DNA from: Kiritimatiellia bacterium
Lineage (GTDB): Bacteria; Verrucomicrobiota; Kiritimatiellia; UBA8416; JABMPJ01
Assembly (NCBI GenBank): GCA_016783675.1
Contig: JADHWE010000015.1
Location: 1-40,334, forward strand
DNA: 40,334 nucleotides
Reading direction: 5' to 3'
Shown here: positions 31,841 through 39,922 of the stretch, piece after piece
Layout: the number at the start of each line of letters is the position of its first letter
How positions within the stretch are numbered: the stretch's first letter is position 1
Made by a program: the position numbers and the translations under genes
Notes under the pieces: model-generated
Database searches by the model: none
What the model was told of the DNA's origin: nothing
Seen by the model: the letters and a program-made list of their open reading frames with translations, nothing else

Positions 31841-33190
31841 TCACCCCTGCAATGACAGAAGCAGCGGCTCCTGGATGGCATCGATGATCCAGCCGAGGAA
31901 CTGGGCTCCGTCAGCACCATCGATGATGCGGTGATCAAATGAAAGCGAGAGCGGCAGCATCATGCGCGTCTCCACCGCGCCGTCCTTAACGACCGGCTCG
32001 AGCTTGGCGCGACCGATACCGAGAATGGCGACTTCCGGGTAGTTGATGATCGGCGTGAAATAGGTTCCGCAGATGCGTCCCAGGTTGGTGACCGTGAAGG
32101 TGCCGCCTTCCAGGTCATCGAGCTGGATCTTCCCTTCGCGCGCCTTGGCGGCGAGCTCCGCAATCTCCACGGCAATCTCCACCATATTCTTCTGGTCGGC
32201 ATTGTGGATCACCGGTACCACGAGGCCGCGCTCCGTACTCACCGCCACGCCAAGGTTGACGTACTGCTTCCGAATGATCTCCTTGGTGCCCATGTCGATT
32301 GAGGCATTGAACTGCGGGAAGCGTTTCATCGCCGCGGCGACTACCTTGCAGACCATGACGGCCATCGTCAGCTTGCCGCCCGCATCGGCCGCGTGATCGG
32401 CGTAGCGCTTGCGCAGCACGTCGAGCTCGGTGATGTCGGCCTTGTCGAAGATCGTGACATGTGGCACCTGGCTCCAGCTCAGCGACATGTGCTCGGCCGT
32501 CTTGCGGCGGATCACAGACATCTTCTTGCGTTCCACCGCGCCCCACTTCTCGAAGTCGGGCAGCGGGGGCGGAGCAACGGCGCCGGACGCGACGGTGGCC
32601 GCGGGTGCGGCGTCCCGGCTCTCGTTGGCCTGCTTGGCAAAGGCCTTCACATCGTCGATCGAGACCCGTCCGTTGGGGCCGCTGCCGGTCACTTGCGCAA
32701 CGTCGATCCCGATGTCGCGCGCGAAACGGCGCACCGACGGAGCCGCGGGAACATTGTAGGGGGTGGGGGAGGCCGGAGAATCGGAGGTCGGAGGTCGGAG
32801 GTCGGCGGGCACCGGTTCTGGTTCAGGCGCGGCCTCGGGTGTAGGTGCCGGCGCGGGTTCAGGTGCAGGGGTTGGTTCGGGGTCCGAAACGGGTGTCGGC
32901 TCGGGAGCCGATTCCGGTTCGGCGGCGGGAGCAGGGGCGGCTGCGGGGGCGTCGCCGTCGGCGACCGTGAGCATGACCTGGCCGACGGATACCTCGTCGC
33001 CGTCACTCACCAGGACCGCGTCCACGGTTCCGGCAACGTCTCCGGGCACTTCGATCGTGGCCTTGTCGGTCTCGACTTCGAGTAAAGGCTGTTCGGCGGT
33101 TACCGTGTCGCCGGGTTTGACCAGCACGCGGGTCACCTGGATGGTTTCAATATTCTCGCCCAGTTCGGGCAACTTAAACTCAATACTCAT
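31841..33190 (-). CDS. aceF: Pyruvate dehydrogenase E2, dihydrolipoyl acetyltransferase
   Basis: A 449-residue core subunit. One lipoyl domain (1-78) carries the lipoylated K43 in EVETDKATIEVP. A long Ala/Pro/Glu linker (about 80-145) follows, then the E1/E3 binding domain (SVRRFARDIGIDVAQVTGSG), and the catalytic domain with HRIIDG near the C-terminus. It transfers the acetyl group to CoA. The preferred ATG is 33190; a GTG at 33196 adds two residues. The linker contains a piece of heptamer repeat DNA (32781-32808) that codes for ADLRPPTSD, unlike the rest of the Ala/Glu/Pro linker. One lipoyl domain is fewer than the three of E. coli AceF. The partner genes are aceE upstream and lpdA downstream. 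Confidence 0.93.
   Translation of the reverse strand: MSIEFKLPELGENIETIQVTRVLVKPGDTVTAEQPLLEVETDKATIEVPGDVAGTVDAVLVSDGDEVSVGQVMLTVADGDAPAAAPAPAAEPESAPEPTPVSDPEPTPAPEPAPAPTPEAAPEPEPVPADLRPPTSDSPASPTPYNVPAAPSVRRFARDIGIDVAQVTGSGPNGRVSIDDVKAFAKQANESRDAAPAATVASGAVAPPPLPDFEKWGAVERKKMSVIRRKTAEHMSLSWSQVPHVTIFDKADITELDVLRKRYADHAADAGGKLTMAVMVCKVVAAAMKRFPQFNASIDMGTKEIIRKQYVNLGVAVSTERGLVVPVIHNADQKNMVEIAVEIAELAAKAREGKIQLDDLEGGTFTVTNLGRICGTYFTPIINYPEVAILGIGRAKLEPVVKDGAVETRMMLPLSLSFDHRIIDGADGAQFLGWIIDAIQEPLLLSLQG
32781..32808. repeat. Heptamer tandem repeat inside the aceF linker
   Basis: TCGGAGG three times and TCGGCGG once on the plus strand, within the coding sequence of the Ala/Pro linker. The same heptamer type appears between genes at about 33210-33220 and 33281-33289, and as CCTCCG units at 29751-29779. 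Confidence 0.75.
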
Positions 33191-33235
33191 AACCACTCAC
33201 CCTCTCTGATCTCCGACCTCCGCCTGCCGACCTGT

Positions 33236-33262
33236 CCCCCATAGCCCGAAGGGCGACGGGGG
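33236..33262. repeat. Palindromic repeat, family B, between aceF and aceE
   Basis: CCCCC (33236-33240) and GGGGG (33258-33262) around GCCC-GAA-GGGC. The centre ATAGCCCGA...GGGCGAC is shared with 7977-7994. The bases after it (AAGCCTTGGCGAAGGAGGG) resemble part of family C, so this is a compound of two families. Confidence 0.65.
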
Positions 33263-33295
33263 AAGCCTTGGCGAAGGAGGGACCTCCGACCCATC

Positions 33296-35959
33296 CTACC
33301 GCCTCAGCGGCGATTCACGTTCGGGGTCAATCTCCCACTGCTTCATAGCCTCTGTCACGATGTCCGCCTTGATCGTGCCTTCGCGTGCCGCGGCGCTGAG
33401 CGCGGCCAGGGCGATATGGCGGGCATCCACTTCAAAGAAATCGCGCAGGGCTTTGCGGCCGTCGCTGCGCCCGAAGCCATCCGTGCCGAGCGCCGTGAAG
33501 TCGGCTGGCATCCAGCGCGCCACGGAACCGGGCATGGCCTTGACATAGTCACTCGCCGCTATGATTGGGCCCTCGCCGTCGGCCAGGCAGTCGGCCAGGT
33601 AGGGCGTGCGGGCCGCCTCGCCCGGATGCAGCCGGTTCCAGCGCTCCGTCTCAAGCGCGTCACGCTGCAGTTCCTTGTAGCTGGTCACGGAGTAGATGTC
33701 GGCGTCAATCCCGGCCGTCTCGGCCAGCAGGTCGCGGGCCTTGATCGTTTCGTTGAGAATGGTGCCGCTGCCAAGCAGGCGGACACGGTTGCCCTTGCCC
33801 TCGGCGGCTGCGACCCGGTGCATCCCCTTGAGGATCCCCTCGCGCGCGCCGTCGGGCATCTTCGGTTGGGCGTAGTTCTCGTTCATGACCGAGATGTAGT
33901 AGAAGATGTCCTCGCCGTCGGTGAACATGTGCTTCATACCGTCCTGCAGGATCACGGCGATCTCGTAGGCGTAGGCCGGGTCGTAGGCCATCAGGTTCGG
34001 GATCGGGTAGGCCAGGAGGTGACTGTTGCCGTCCTGGTGCTGCAGCCCTTCGCCCGCCAGCGTGGTGCGTCCCGCCGTGGCGCCGACCATGAAGCCCCGG
34101 CAACGACTGTCCGCCGCGGCCCAGGCCAGGTCGCCGATACGCTGCAACCCGAACATGGAGTAGAAGATGTAGAACGGAATCATCGCAATGCCGTGGTTGG
34201 CATAGGCCGTCCCGGCGGCGATGAACGAGCAGAGCGACCCTGCCTCCGTGATGCCTTCCTCCAGGATCTGTCCGTCTTGGGCCTCGCGGTAGTAGAGCAG
34301 GCTCTTCTTGTCGACCGGTTCGTAGAGCTGACCGACATGCGAGTAGATACCGCACTGCCGGAAGAGCGCGTCCATGCCGAACGTGCGCGCCTCATCGGGG
34401 ACAATAGGCACGATGCGATCGCCCAATTCCTTATCCTTGAGCAGCTTGGTGAGCATACGCACGATCGCCATCGTCGTGGAGACCTCGCGATCGGCTGTCC
34501 CTGCGAGGAACTCGTCGAACAGCTCATCTTCCGGTGTCTTTAGCGGTGTGGCCGTCACGGTTCGCACCGGGTTGTAGCCGCCCAGCGCTTTGCGGCGCTG
34601 CTGCAGGTACTGCATCTCCGGGCTCTCATCGGCGGGCCGGTAGAACGGGAGCTTGTTGACGTCCTCGTCCGAAATAGGAATGTTGAACCGGTTGCGAAAG
34701 GCCAGGAGCTGTTCTTCGTTCAGCTTCTTCTGCTGGTGTGTGATGTTCATGCCCTCGCCGCCATCGCCCATACCGTAGCCCTTGACCGTCTTGGCCAGAA
34801 TCACGGTCGGCGATCCGCGATGGTCAACGGCCTCCTTGTAGGCCGCATACACCTTGAGGACATCGTGGCCGCCCCGGTTCAGCTTCTTGAGCTGCTCGTC
34901 GGAGAGATGGGCCACGCGTTTGAGCAGGTCCGGGTCCTTGGCGAAGAAATCTTCGCGGATGAACGCACCGTCTTCCACGATGTACTTCTGGTATTGCCCG
35001 TCGACCACCTCCTGCATGCGTTTGAGCAAGATGCCGTCGTGGTCTTCCGCCAACAACTGATCCCAGTCGCTGCCCCAGATCACCTTGATCACGTTCCATC
35101 CCACGCCGCGGAACGCTGTCTCCAGTTCCTGGATGATCTTGCCGTTGCCGCGCACCGGACCGTCCAGGCGCTGCAGGTTGCAGTTGACGACGAAGATCAG
35201 GTTGTCCAGGTTCTCCCGCGCGGCCAGCGTGATGGATCCCAGCGTCTCGGGCTCATCGGTCTCGCCGTCACCGAGGAAGGCCCAGATCTTCTGGTCGCTC
35301 GGCGCCTTCAAACCGCGATCTTCCAGGTAGCGGATGAAGCGCGCGTGATAGATCGCCGACAGCGGCCCCAGTCCCATCGACACAGTCGGGAAGCGCCAGA
35401 AGTCCGGCATCAGCCACGGGTGCGGGTACGAGGACAGGCCCGGGGAATCGTGCAGCTCGTGCCGGAAATTCCCGAGCCGTTCGGCGGGCAGACGCCCTTC
35501 CAGGTAGGCGCGGGCGTAGATGCCGGGCGAGGCGTGGCCCTGGAAATAGATCAGGTCGCCGCCGCAGGGGTGATCGCCGCCGCGGAAGAAGTGGTTGAAC
35601 CCTACCTCGTAGAGCGTCGCGGCCGAGGCATAGGAGGAGATGTGACCGCCGATGCCCTCCTCCTTGCGGTTGGCGCGTACCACCATGGCCATCGCGTTCC
35701 AGCGGATGATGCTCTTGAGGCGCTGCTCGATCTCGCGGATGCCGGGGTAGGGGGGCTGCTCCTCAAGGGGAATCGAGTTGAGATAGGGTGTATTGGCCGA
35801 GAACGGGATCTCGACGCCCTGGCTGTTGGCATAGAGCGAGACTTCCCTGAGGATGCGGCGGACCTGTTCCGGGCCGGCCCGGTCCAGTACTTCCTGAAGC
35901 GATTCGATCCACTCCCTCACTTCAATGTCATTCGGCCTCGGTTCTGCGCTCATATTCAT
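33296..35959 (-). CDS. aceE: Pyruvate dehydrogenase E1, homodimeric type
   Basis: An 887-residue thiamine-diphosphate enzyme, the same length as E. coli AceE. It decarboxylates pyruvate and reductively acetylates the E2 lipoyl group. The TPP/Mg motif is GDGETDEPE at 230-238 with VVNCNLQRLDGPVRGN at 257-272. Other family segments are QGHASPGIYARAY, SYPHPWLMP, VKGYGMG, the transketolase-like central region and DGFGRSD near the C-terminus. Of two adjacent starts, ATG 35959 and 35953, I take the first; no clear ribosome site is present. A near-consensus promoter lies 71 bases upstream. It heads the aceE-aceF-lpdA cluster. The homodimeric type points to a metabolism in which acetyl-CoA is made with NAD rather than only through ferredoxin enzymes. 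Confidence 0.95.
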   Translation of the reverse strand: MNMSAEPRPNDIEVREWIESLQEVLDRAGPEQVRRILREVSLYANSQGVEIPFSANTPYLNSIPLEEQPPYPGIREIEQRLKSIIRWNAMAMVVRANRKEEGIGGHISSYASAATLYEVGFNHFFRGGDHPCGGDLIYFQGHASPGIYARAYLEGRLPAERLGNFRHELHDSPGLSSYPHPWLMPDFWRFPTVSMGLGPLSAIYHARFIRYLEDRGLKAPSDQKIWAFLGDGETDEPETLGSITLAARENLDNLIFVVNCNLQRLDGPVRGNGKIIQELETAFRGVGWNVIKVIWGSDWDQLLAEDHDGILLKRMQEVVDGQYQKYIVEDGAFIREDFFAKDPDLLKRVAHLSDEQLKKLNRGGHDVLKVYAAYKEAVDHRGSPTVILAKTVKGYGMGDGGEGMNITHQQKKLNEEQLLAFRNRFNIPISDEDVNKLPFYRPADESPEMQYLQQRRKALGGYNPVRTVTATPLKTPEDELFDEFLAGTADREVSTTMAIVRMLTKLLKDKELGDRIVPIVPDEARTFGMDALFRQCGIYSHVGQLYEPVDKKSLLYYREAQDGQILEEGITEAGSLCSFIAAGTAYANHGIAMIPFYIFYSMFGLQRIGDLAWAAADSRCRGFMVGATAGRTTLAGEGLQHQDGNSHLLAYPIPNLMAYDPAYAYEIAVILQDGMKHMFTDGEDIFYYISVMNENYAQPKMPDGAREGILKGMHRVAAAEGKGNRVRLLGSGTILNETIKARDLLAETAGIDADIYSVTSYKELQRDALETERWNRLHPGEAARTPYLADCLADGEGPIIAASDYVKAMPGSVARWMPADFTALGTDGFGRSDGRKALRDFFEVDARHIALAALSAAAREGTIKADIVTEAMKQWEIDPERESPLRR

Positions 35960-36029
35960 GCTACTTTGTACCACTGTCTCTCACGCCCCGCCACATCTGA
36001 ATGGCTCCAAGAAAAAGATGAGTGTGCAG

Positions 36030-36057
36030 GTTATATTTACTATGTGTGGCCTGTCAA
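36030..36057 (-). promoter_or_regulatory. Near-consensus sigma-70 promoter of the aceE operon
   Basis: On the minus strand, TTGACA (36057-36052, six of six), a 16-bp spacer and TATAAC (36035-36030, five of six). Transcription should start near 36022, leaving a leader of about 60 bases before aceE. I see no convincing operator around it. Confidence 0.7.
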
Positions 36058-36156
36058 GCAGGGGGAAGAGGAATGCGATGTTCTTTCTTCAACGTGCTGG
36101 TATCACCCGGCCCGGTCGTGTATACAGACGTCGTTATTCATTCGAAAGGGAGAAAC

Positions 36157-37233
36157 ATGAGCGGTCAACGTGATGGAATGAACTATGTCCCCGAGAGTTC
36201 AGCTACGGCGATAGTCGTGGAGCCCGGCGACTTTGTCTTTGCGGCTTCGCATTTCGACCATGGGCACATCTACGGTCAGATCAGCGGACTGGCCGGCGCG
36301 GGCGGTACGCTCAAGTACATCTACGAGCCGGACGCCTCGCGGCACAACGACGTGCTCGCGAAGAATCCCGGCGCCCGTGTGGTCGATAGGTTTGAAGAAA
36401 TCCTGGACGACGACGAGGTCAAGCTCGTCACATCCGCCGCCATTCCCTGCGAGCGCTGCTCGGTCGGGATGCAGGTACTGGATGCGGGCAAGGACTACCT
36501 GACCGACAAGTCGCCTTTCACGACGCTGGAGCAATTGGAGCAGGCCAGGCAGAAGGTTGCCCAGACCGGCAGGAAATACATGGTCTGCTACAGCGAACGC
36601 CTGCTGAGCGAGTCGGGCTACTATGCCGGTGAGCTGATTGAGCAGGGCGTCATCGGCGATGTGCTCAGCGTGATCAACCTTGCCCCGCATAACCTGGCGG
36701 CCCATACGCGGCCCGACTGGTTTTTCGAGAAGGCCAAGTACGGCGGCATCCTGACCGACATCGGCTCGCACCAGTTCGAGCAGTTCCTGACCTACACCGG
36801 CGCGACCGACGGCACCGTCAACTTCGCGCGTGTGGCCAACCTGGGCAACCCGGACTACCCGGAGCTCGATGACTTTGGCGAAGCGTCCCTGACGATGGAT
36901 ACGGGCGCCTCCTGCTACTGCCGCCTCGACTGGTTCAACCCGGGCGGACTGCGCACGTGGGGTGACGGCCGCACGTTTGTCGTGGGCACCAAGGGCTCCA
37001 TCGAGATCCGTAAATACATCGACGTCGCGCGCGAAACGGGCGGCAACCGCATCTTCCTCGTGGATGGCGAAAAGGAGCAGGAGATCGCGTGCGAAGGCCA
37101 GGTCGGTTTCCCTTACTTCGGCAAACTGATCCTCGATATCCTCAATCGCACCGAAAACGCCATGACACAGGCGCACGCCTTCAAGGCGGCGGAACTCTCC
37201 ATGCTGGCCCAGCGGATGGGGGAGGGGGCGTAG
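36157..37233 (+). CDS. Gfo/Idh/MocA family oxidoreductase
   Basis: A 358-residue protein with an N-terminal Rossmann-like domain and a C-terminal alpha/beta domain of the Gfo/Idh/MocA type. Visible: PDASRHNDVLAKNPGARVVDRFEEIL, the catalytic-loop TDKSPFTTLEQLEQAR (family EKP pattern replaced by DKS) and the GGILTDIGSHQFEQFL box in place of GGGVLxDxGxH. The usual GxGxxG strand-1 fingerprint is missing; the chain reads FAASHFDHGHIYGQ. AAGGGAG stands before ATG 36157. The substrate is probably a sugar, inositol or related polyol with NAD(P), but nothing around it says which. It is divergent from aceE. Confidence 0.82.
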   Translation: MSGQRDGMNYVPESSATAIVVEPGDFVFAASHFDHGHIYGQISGLAGAGGTLKYIYEPDASRHNDVLAKNPGARVVDRFEEILDDDEVKLVTSAAIPCERCSVGMQVLDAGKDYLTDKSPFTTLEQLEQARQKVAQTGRKYMVCYSERLLSESGYYAGELIEQGVIGDVLSVINLAPHNLAAHTRPDWFFEKAKYGGILTDIGSHQFEQFLTYTGATDGTVNFARVANLGNPDYPELDDFGEASLTMDTGASCYCRLDWFNPGGLRTWGDGRTFVVGTKGSIEIRKYIDVARETGGNRIFLVDGEKEQEIACEGQVGFPYFGKLILDILNRTENAMTQAHAFKAAELSMLAQRMGEGA

Positions 37234-37283
37234 GGGAGCGTGATCAGTATTCAGTAATCAGTGACCAGTAGGGAGACACAAAG

Positions 37284-38147
37284 ATGAAGACAAGAACAGT
37301 AGCAGTGATTATGACGATACTCGTATGCGCGAGTGTTGTACATGCCGGCGTGAGCTATACGGCGGTTACGAAGACGCGGGATGCCAAGGGTCGTTCGCAG
37401 CAGACCTCCAAGATGCGTGCCGTGGTCGATGGGATGAATGCGCGGATCGATTTTGACTCAGGGAAGAACGGTGCTGTTCCTCGGGGCGGCTATCTCCTCA
37501 CGCGTGACGGCGCCAAGACGGTCTTCATGGTCAACACGCAGGAAGAGACCTACATGAAGTGGGATATCGACAAGCTGGCCGGAATGGCCGGGAGCATCAT
37601 GCAGATGGCCGGCGGGATGCTCAACATGTCGGTCACCAACCACAAGAACGAGAAGCTGCTGGACGAGAAGGGCCCCACGATGATGGGCGTCCCCACCCGG
37701 CACTACAAGTTCCTCACCCGTTACGGGATGGAGGTGAACGTCATGGGCTTCAAGCAGAAGAGCGACGTCGCCACCGAGCAGGAGATCTGGGCGGGGCAGG
37801 GCCTTGCCGATGACGCCACCGCACTGTGGAAGCGGATCACCTCGTTCAAGACCGGGATCGAAGACATCGACAAGCTGATTGCCGACGAGGCCGGTAAGGT
37901 GAAAGGCTTCCCCCTCCGGACGATCGTCAAGAGCACGACGACCGACCAGCGCGGGCGTAAGCAAACCACGGAGACCGTCACCGAGGTGACCGACATGAAG
38001 AAGCTGAAGCCGAATCCCAAGATCTTCGTGATCCCAAACACCTACACCGAAGAACAGATGGAACTGCCCCCCGGTAACTCCAGCGCAAAAGGCGAGAACA
38101 ACCCCGCCGCAGCCATCAACGGTCTCCTGAAGAGCTTCGGACGTTAA
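37284..38147 (+). CDS. Secreted DUF4412-like protein of unknown function
   Basis: A 287-residue exported protein: signal peptide MKTRTVAVIMTILVCASVVHA, then a beta-rich domain (RAVVDGMNARIDFDSGKNG..., YLLTRDGAKTVFMVNTQEETYMKWD) with the look of the DUF4412/LolA-like outer-membrane folds. Met-rich segments occur near 100-120 (MAGMAGSIMQMAGGMLNM-like). The C-terminal part (about 200-260) has TTTDQRGRKQTTETVTEVTD. GGGAG before ATG 37284. A hairpin that may end transcription follows at 38183. Assignment to DUF4412 is tentative. A lipid-carrier-like role would be a guess, and I make no claim. Confidence 0.65.
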   Translation: MKTRTVAVIMTILVCASVVHAGVSYTAVTKTRDAKGRSQQTSKMRAVVDGMNARIDFDSGKNGAVPRGGYLLTRDGAKTVFMVNTQEETYMKWDIDKLAGMAGSIMQMAGGMLNMSVTNHKNEKLLDEKGPTMMGVPTRHYKFLTRYGMEVNVMGFKQKSDVATEQEIWAGQGLADDATALWKRITSFKTGIEDIDKLIADEAGKVKGFPLRTIVKSTTTDQRGRKQTTETVTEVTDMKKLKPNPKIFVIPNTYTEEQMELPPGNSSAKGENNPAAAINGLLKSFGR

Positions 38148-38182
38148 TCTGAGGCAGTCAACTTCAACTCGGAGTCACACCA

Positions 38183-38203
38183 CCACCGGGGTTGCCCCGG
38201 TGG
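38183..38203 (+). terminator. Hairpin after the DUF4412-like gene
   Basis: CCACCGGGG (38183-38191), loop TTG and CCCCGGTGG (38195-38203), a perfect 9-bp stem. There is no T run. It shares outer arms and a central TTGC with 9167-9187. The rest of the gap up to 38430 contains AGCGG/CCGCT near 38352 and no gene or riboswitch that I can recognise. Confidence 0.5.
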
Positions 38204-38430
38204 AGTGCTGACTTCAAACGACCCAAGCGGCAGCGCCCTTCCCACACTTACCCGGGTACATGGGGCCGGCTTTGTCCATCGGTTGGAGGTTGATGAATAG
38301 ATCAGGCTAGAACAGCAAGATAGTCCAAAGCCTCGGCCGCAACGTCCTATAAGCGGTTAAGCCGCTAATCTATCCTGTCATACCTTGATCACGGGAGCGG
38401 TCCATGCTCCCAAAAAGGGAGGCGAGAGAG

Positions 38431-39810
38431 ATGACGGGCAAAGAGCTTCTATTGAAGGCGATGCGTAATGAGGAAACGCCGCGGCCGGCATGGCTGCCGT
38501 TCGTGGGCTGCCACGGTGGATCGCTGCTGGACAAGACCGCAACCGAGTATCTGCAGTCGAGCGAGCTGCTGGTCGCCGGCCTGCACAAGGCGCGCGAGCT
38601 GTACAACCCCGATGGACTGCCGATCGCGTTCGACCTGCAGATCGAAGCCGAGATCCTCGGCTGCGATCTCCACTGGGGCGACGAAGTGCCGCCGGCGGTG
38701 GTCTCGCACCCGCTCACCCAATGCACGATTGACGACTTGCCTGAACTCAGCCGCTACAAGGGACGCTTCCCGGTCATTCTCGAAGCCATGCGCCAACTCG
38801 TACCGGAGATGGGTGATGACGTGGCTCTCTACGGCCTGATCTGCGGTCCCTTCACCCTCGCCCTGCACTTGCTCGGCAACGACATCTTTCTCAAGATGTT
38901 CGATGACCCGAACGGCGTGAAGGAGTTGGTTGATTACTGCGCGGGGGTCTGCATTAAGTCAGCCTCTATCTACCTTGAGAATGGCGCGGCCGTGATCGGT
39001 GTGGTCGACCCCATGACCAGCCAGATCTCGCCCGAGCACTTCGCCGAGTTCGTGACGCCGGGACTCAACAAGGTGTTCGACGCGATTCGCGAGAAGGGCG
39101 GACTGTCATCCCTCTTCGTCTGTGGCGACGCCAACCGCAACTTGGAGGAGATGAGCCGCACGCACACGGACAACCTCTCTGTCGACGAGCAGATTCCAAT
39201 CGATCGTCTGCGTGAGCTCTGCCAGGCGTCCGGTAAATCTTTCGGCGGCAATATGAAGCTGACCGCCGTGCTGCTGCTCGGCGACGAGGAAGACTCCGCC
39301 CGCGAGTCCGTCGACATCATGGAGAAGGCCGGCAACAAGGGCTTCATCCTGGCCCCGGGGTGTGACCTTCCGTTTGCGACGCCGTCCGCCAACCTACAAG
39401 CCGTCAGCGCTACCGTGCACGATCCGTACGCCCGCGAAGTGGCCCAGACGACCTCCAGCAGCAAGAAGGAAGATGCATACGAAGATGTCGAGGTGCCCAA
39501 CTACCGCGAGCACAAGCCGGTGGTAGTGGATGTCATCACACTCGACTCGACCTCTTGCGCGCCCTGTCAGTACATGATGGATGCGGTTAGGCGCGCAGCG
39601 AAGGACGCATTCGTCAAAGCCTATGTCAACGAACACAAGATCAAGGTACGCACGGGACTGGGCATGATGGCAAAGCTGGGCGTCAAGAACCTGCCGACCA
39701 TCTGTATCGATGGTGACGTCAAGTTCTCCTCGATCATTCCCGATCACGACACGCTGGTGAAAGCCATAGAAGATCACGCCATCGCCAAGAACCTTCTCAA
39801 CCGGTCATAG
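38431..39810 (+). CDS. MtaA/CmuA-type uroporphyrinogen decarboxylase family protein fused to a thioredoxin-like domain
   Basis: A 459-residue fusion. Residues 1-340 follow the URO-D/MtaA family (GKELLLKAMRNEETPRPAWLPFVGCHGGS...-type start, YGLICGPFTLALHLLG, VVDPMTSQISPEHFAEFV, VCGDAN at 230-235, APGCDLPFATP at 308-318). C231 and C311 lie where corrinoid methyltransferases bind zinc. Residues 360-455 form a thioredoxin/glutaredoxin-like domain: VVVDVITLDS, then SCAPCQYM with CxxC at 376-379, and KNLPTICIDG with a cis-proline. GGAGG lies before ATG 38431. A CobW-like GTPase follows. The set suggests one-carbon or corrinoid methyl transfer, with the redox domain perhaps reducing the zinc or cobalt partner. 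This is inference; haem synthesis is unlikely because of the MtaA-like features. Confidence 0.85.
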   Translation: MTGKELLLKAMRNEETPRPAWLPFVGCHGGSLLDKTATEYLQSSELLVAGLHKARELYNPDGLPIAFDLQIEAEILGCDLHWGDEVPPAVVSHPLTQCTIDDLPELSRYKGRFPVILEAMRQLVPEMGDDVALYGLICGPFTLALHLLGNDIFLKMFDDPNGVKELVDYCAGVCIKSASIYLENGAAVIGVVDPMTSQISPEHFAEFVTPGLNKVFDAIREKGGLSSLFVCGDANRNLEEMSRTHTDNLSVDEQIPIDRLRELCQASGKSFGGNMKLTAVLLLGDEEDSARESVDIMEKAGNKGFILAPGCDLPFATPSANLQAVSATVHDPYAREVAQTTSSSKKEDAYEDVEVPNYREHKPVVVDVITLDSTSCAPCQYMMDAVRRAAKDAFVKAYVNEHKIKVRTGLGMMAKLGVKNLPTICIDGDVKFSSIIPDHDTLVKAIEDHAIAKNLLNRS

Positions 39811-39834
39811 GAGCCCCTGGCTCTCATTGTAGGG

Positions 39835-39880
39835 CCGCACCCCCCCCTTCGCCGAGGCTTCGGAGGGCAGGCGCGTGCGG
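39835..39880. repeat. Palindromic repeat, family C, copy 2
   Basis: Reverse complement of the family C unit at 29719-29749: CCCTTCGCCGAGG, then CTTCGGAGGGCAGGC, at 39845-39872. It is bracketed by CCGCAC (39835-39840) and GTGCGG (39875-39880). It lies between the URO-D fusion and the CobW gene. Confidence 0.65.
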
Positions 39881-39922
39881 CAAGAAGGGCACTGCGCGTA
39901 GCGTGGATATGGAGACAGTAGA

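Noticed and set aside
32781..32808. CRISPR-like array in aceF
   Set aside because: The units are heptamers in direct tandem without spacers, inside a coding region.
34736..36160. 474-codon plus-strand frame opposite aceE
   Set aside because: Antisense to aceE, which has full family homology over the same span. No motif was seen in the product.
38204..38430. Cobalamin riboswitch before the URO-D/thioredoxin fusion
   Set aside because: I looked for the B12-box and conserved core and did not find them.
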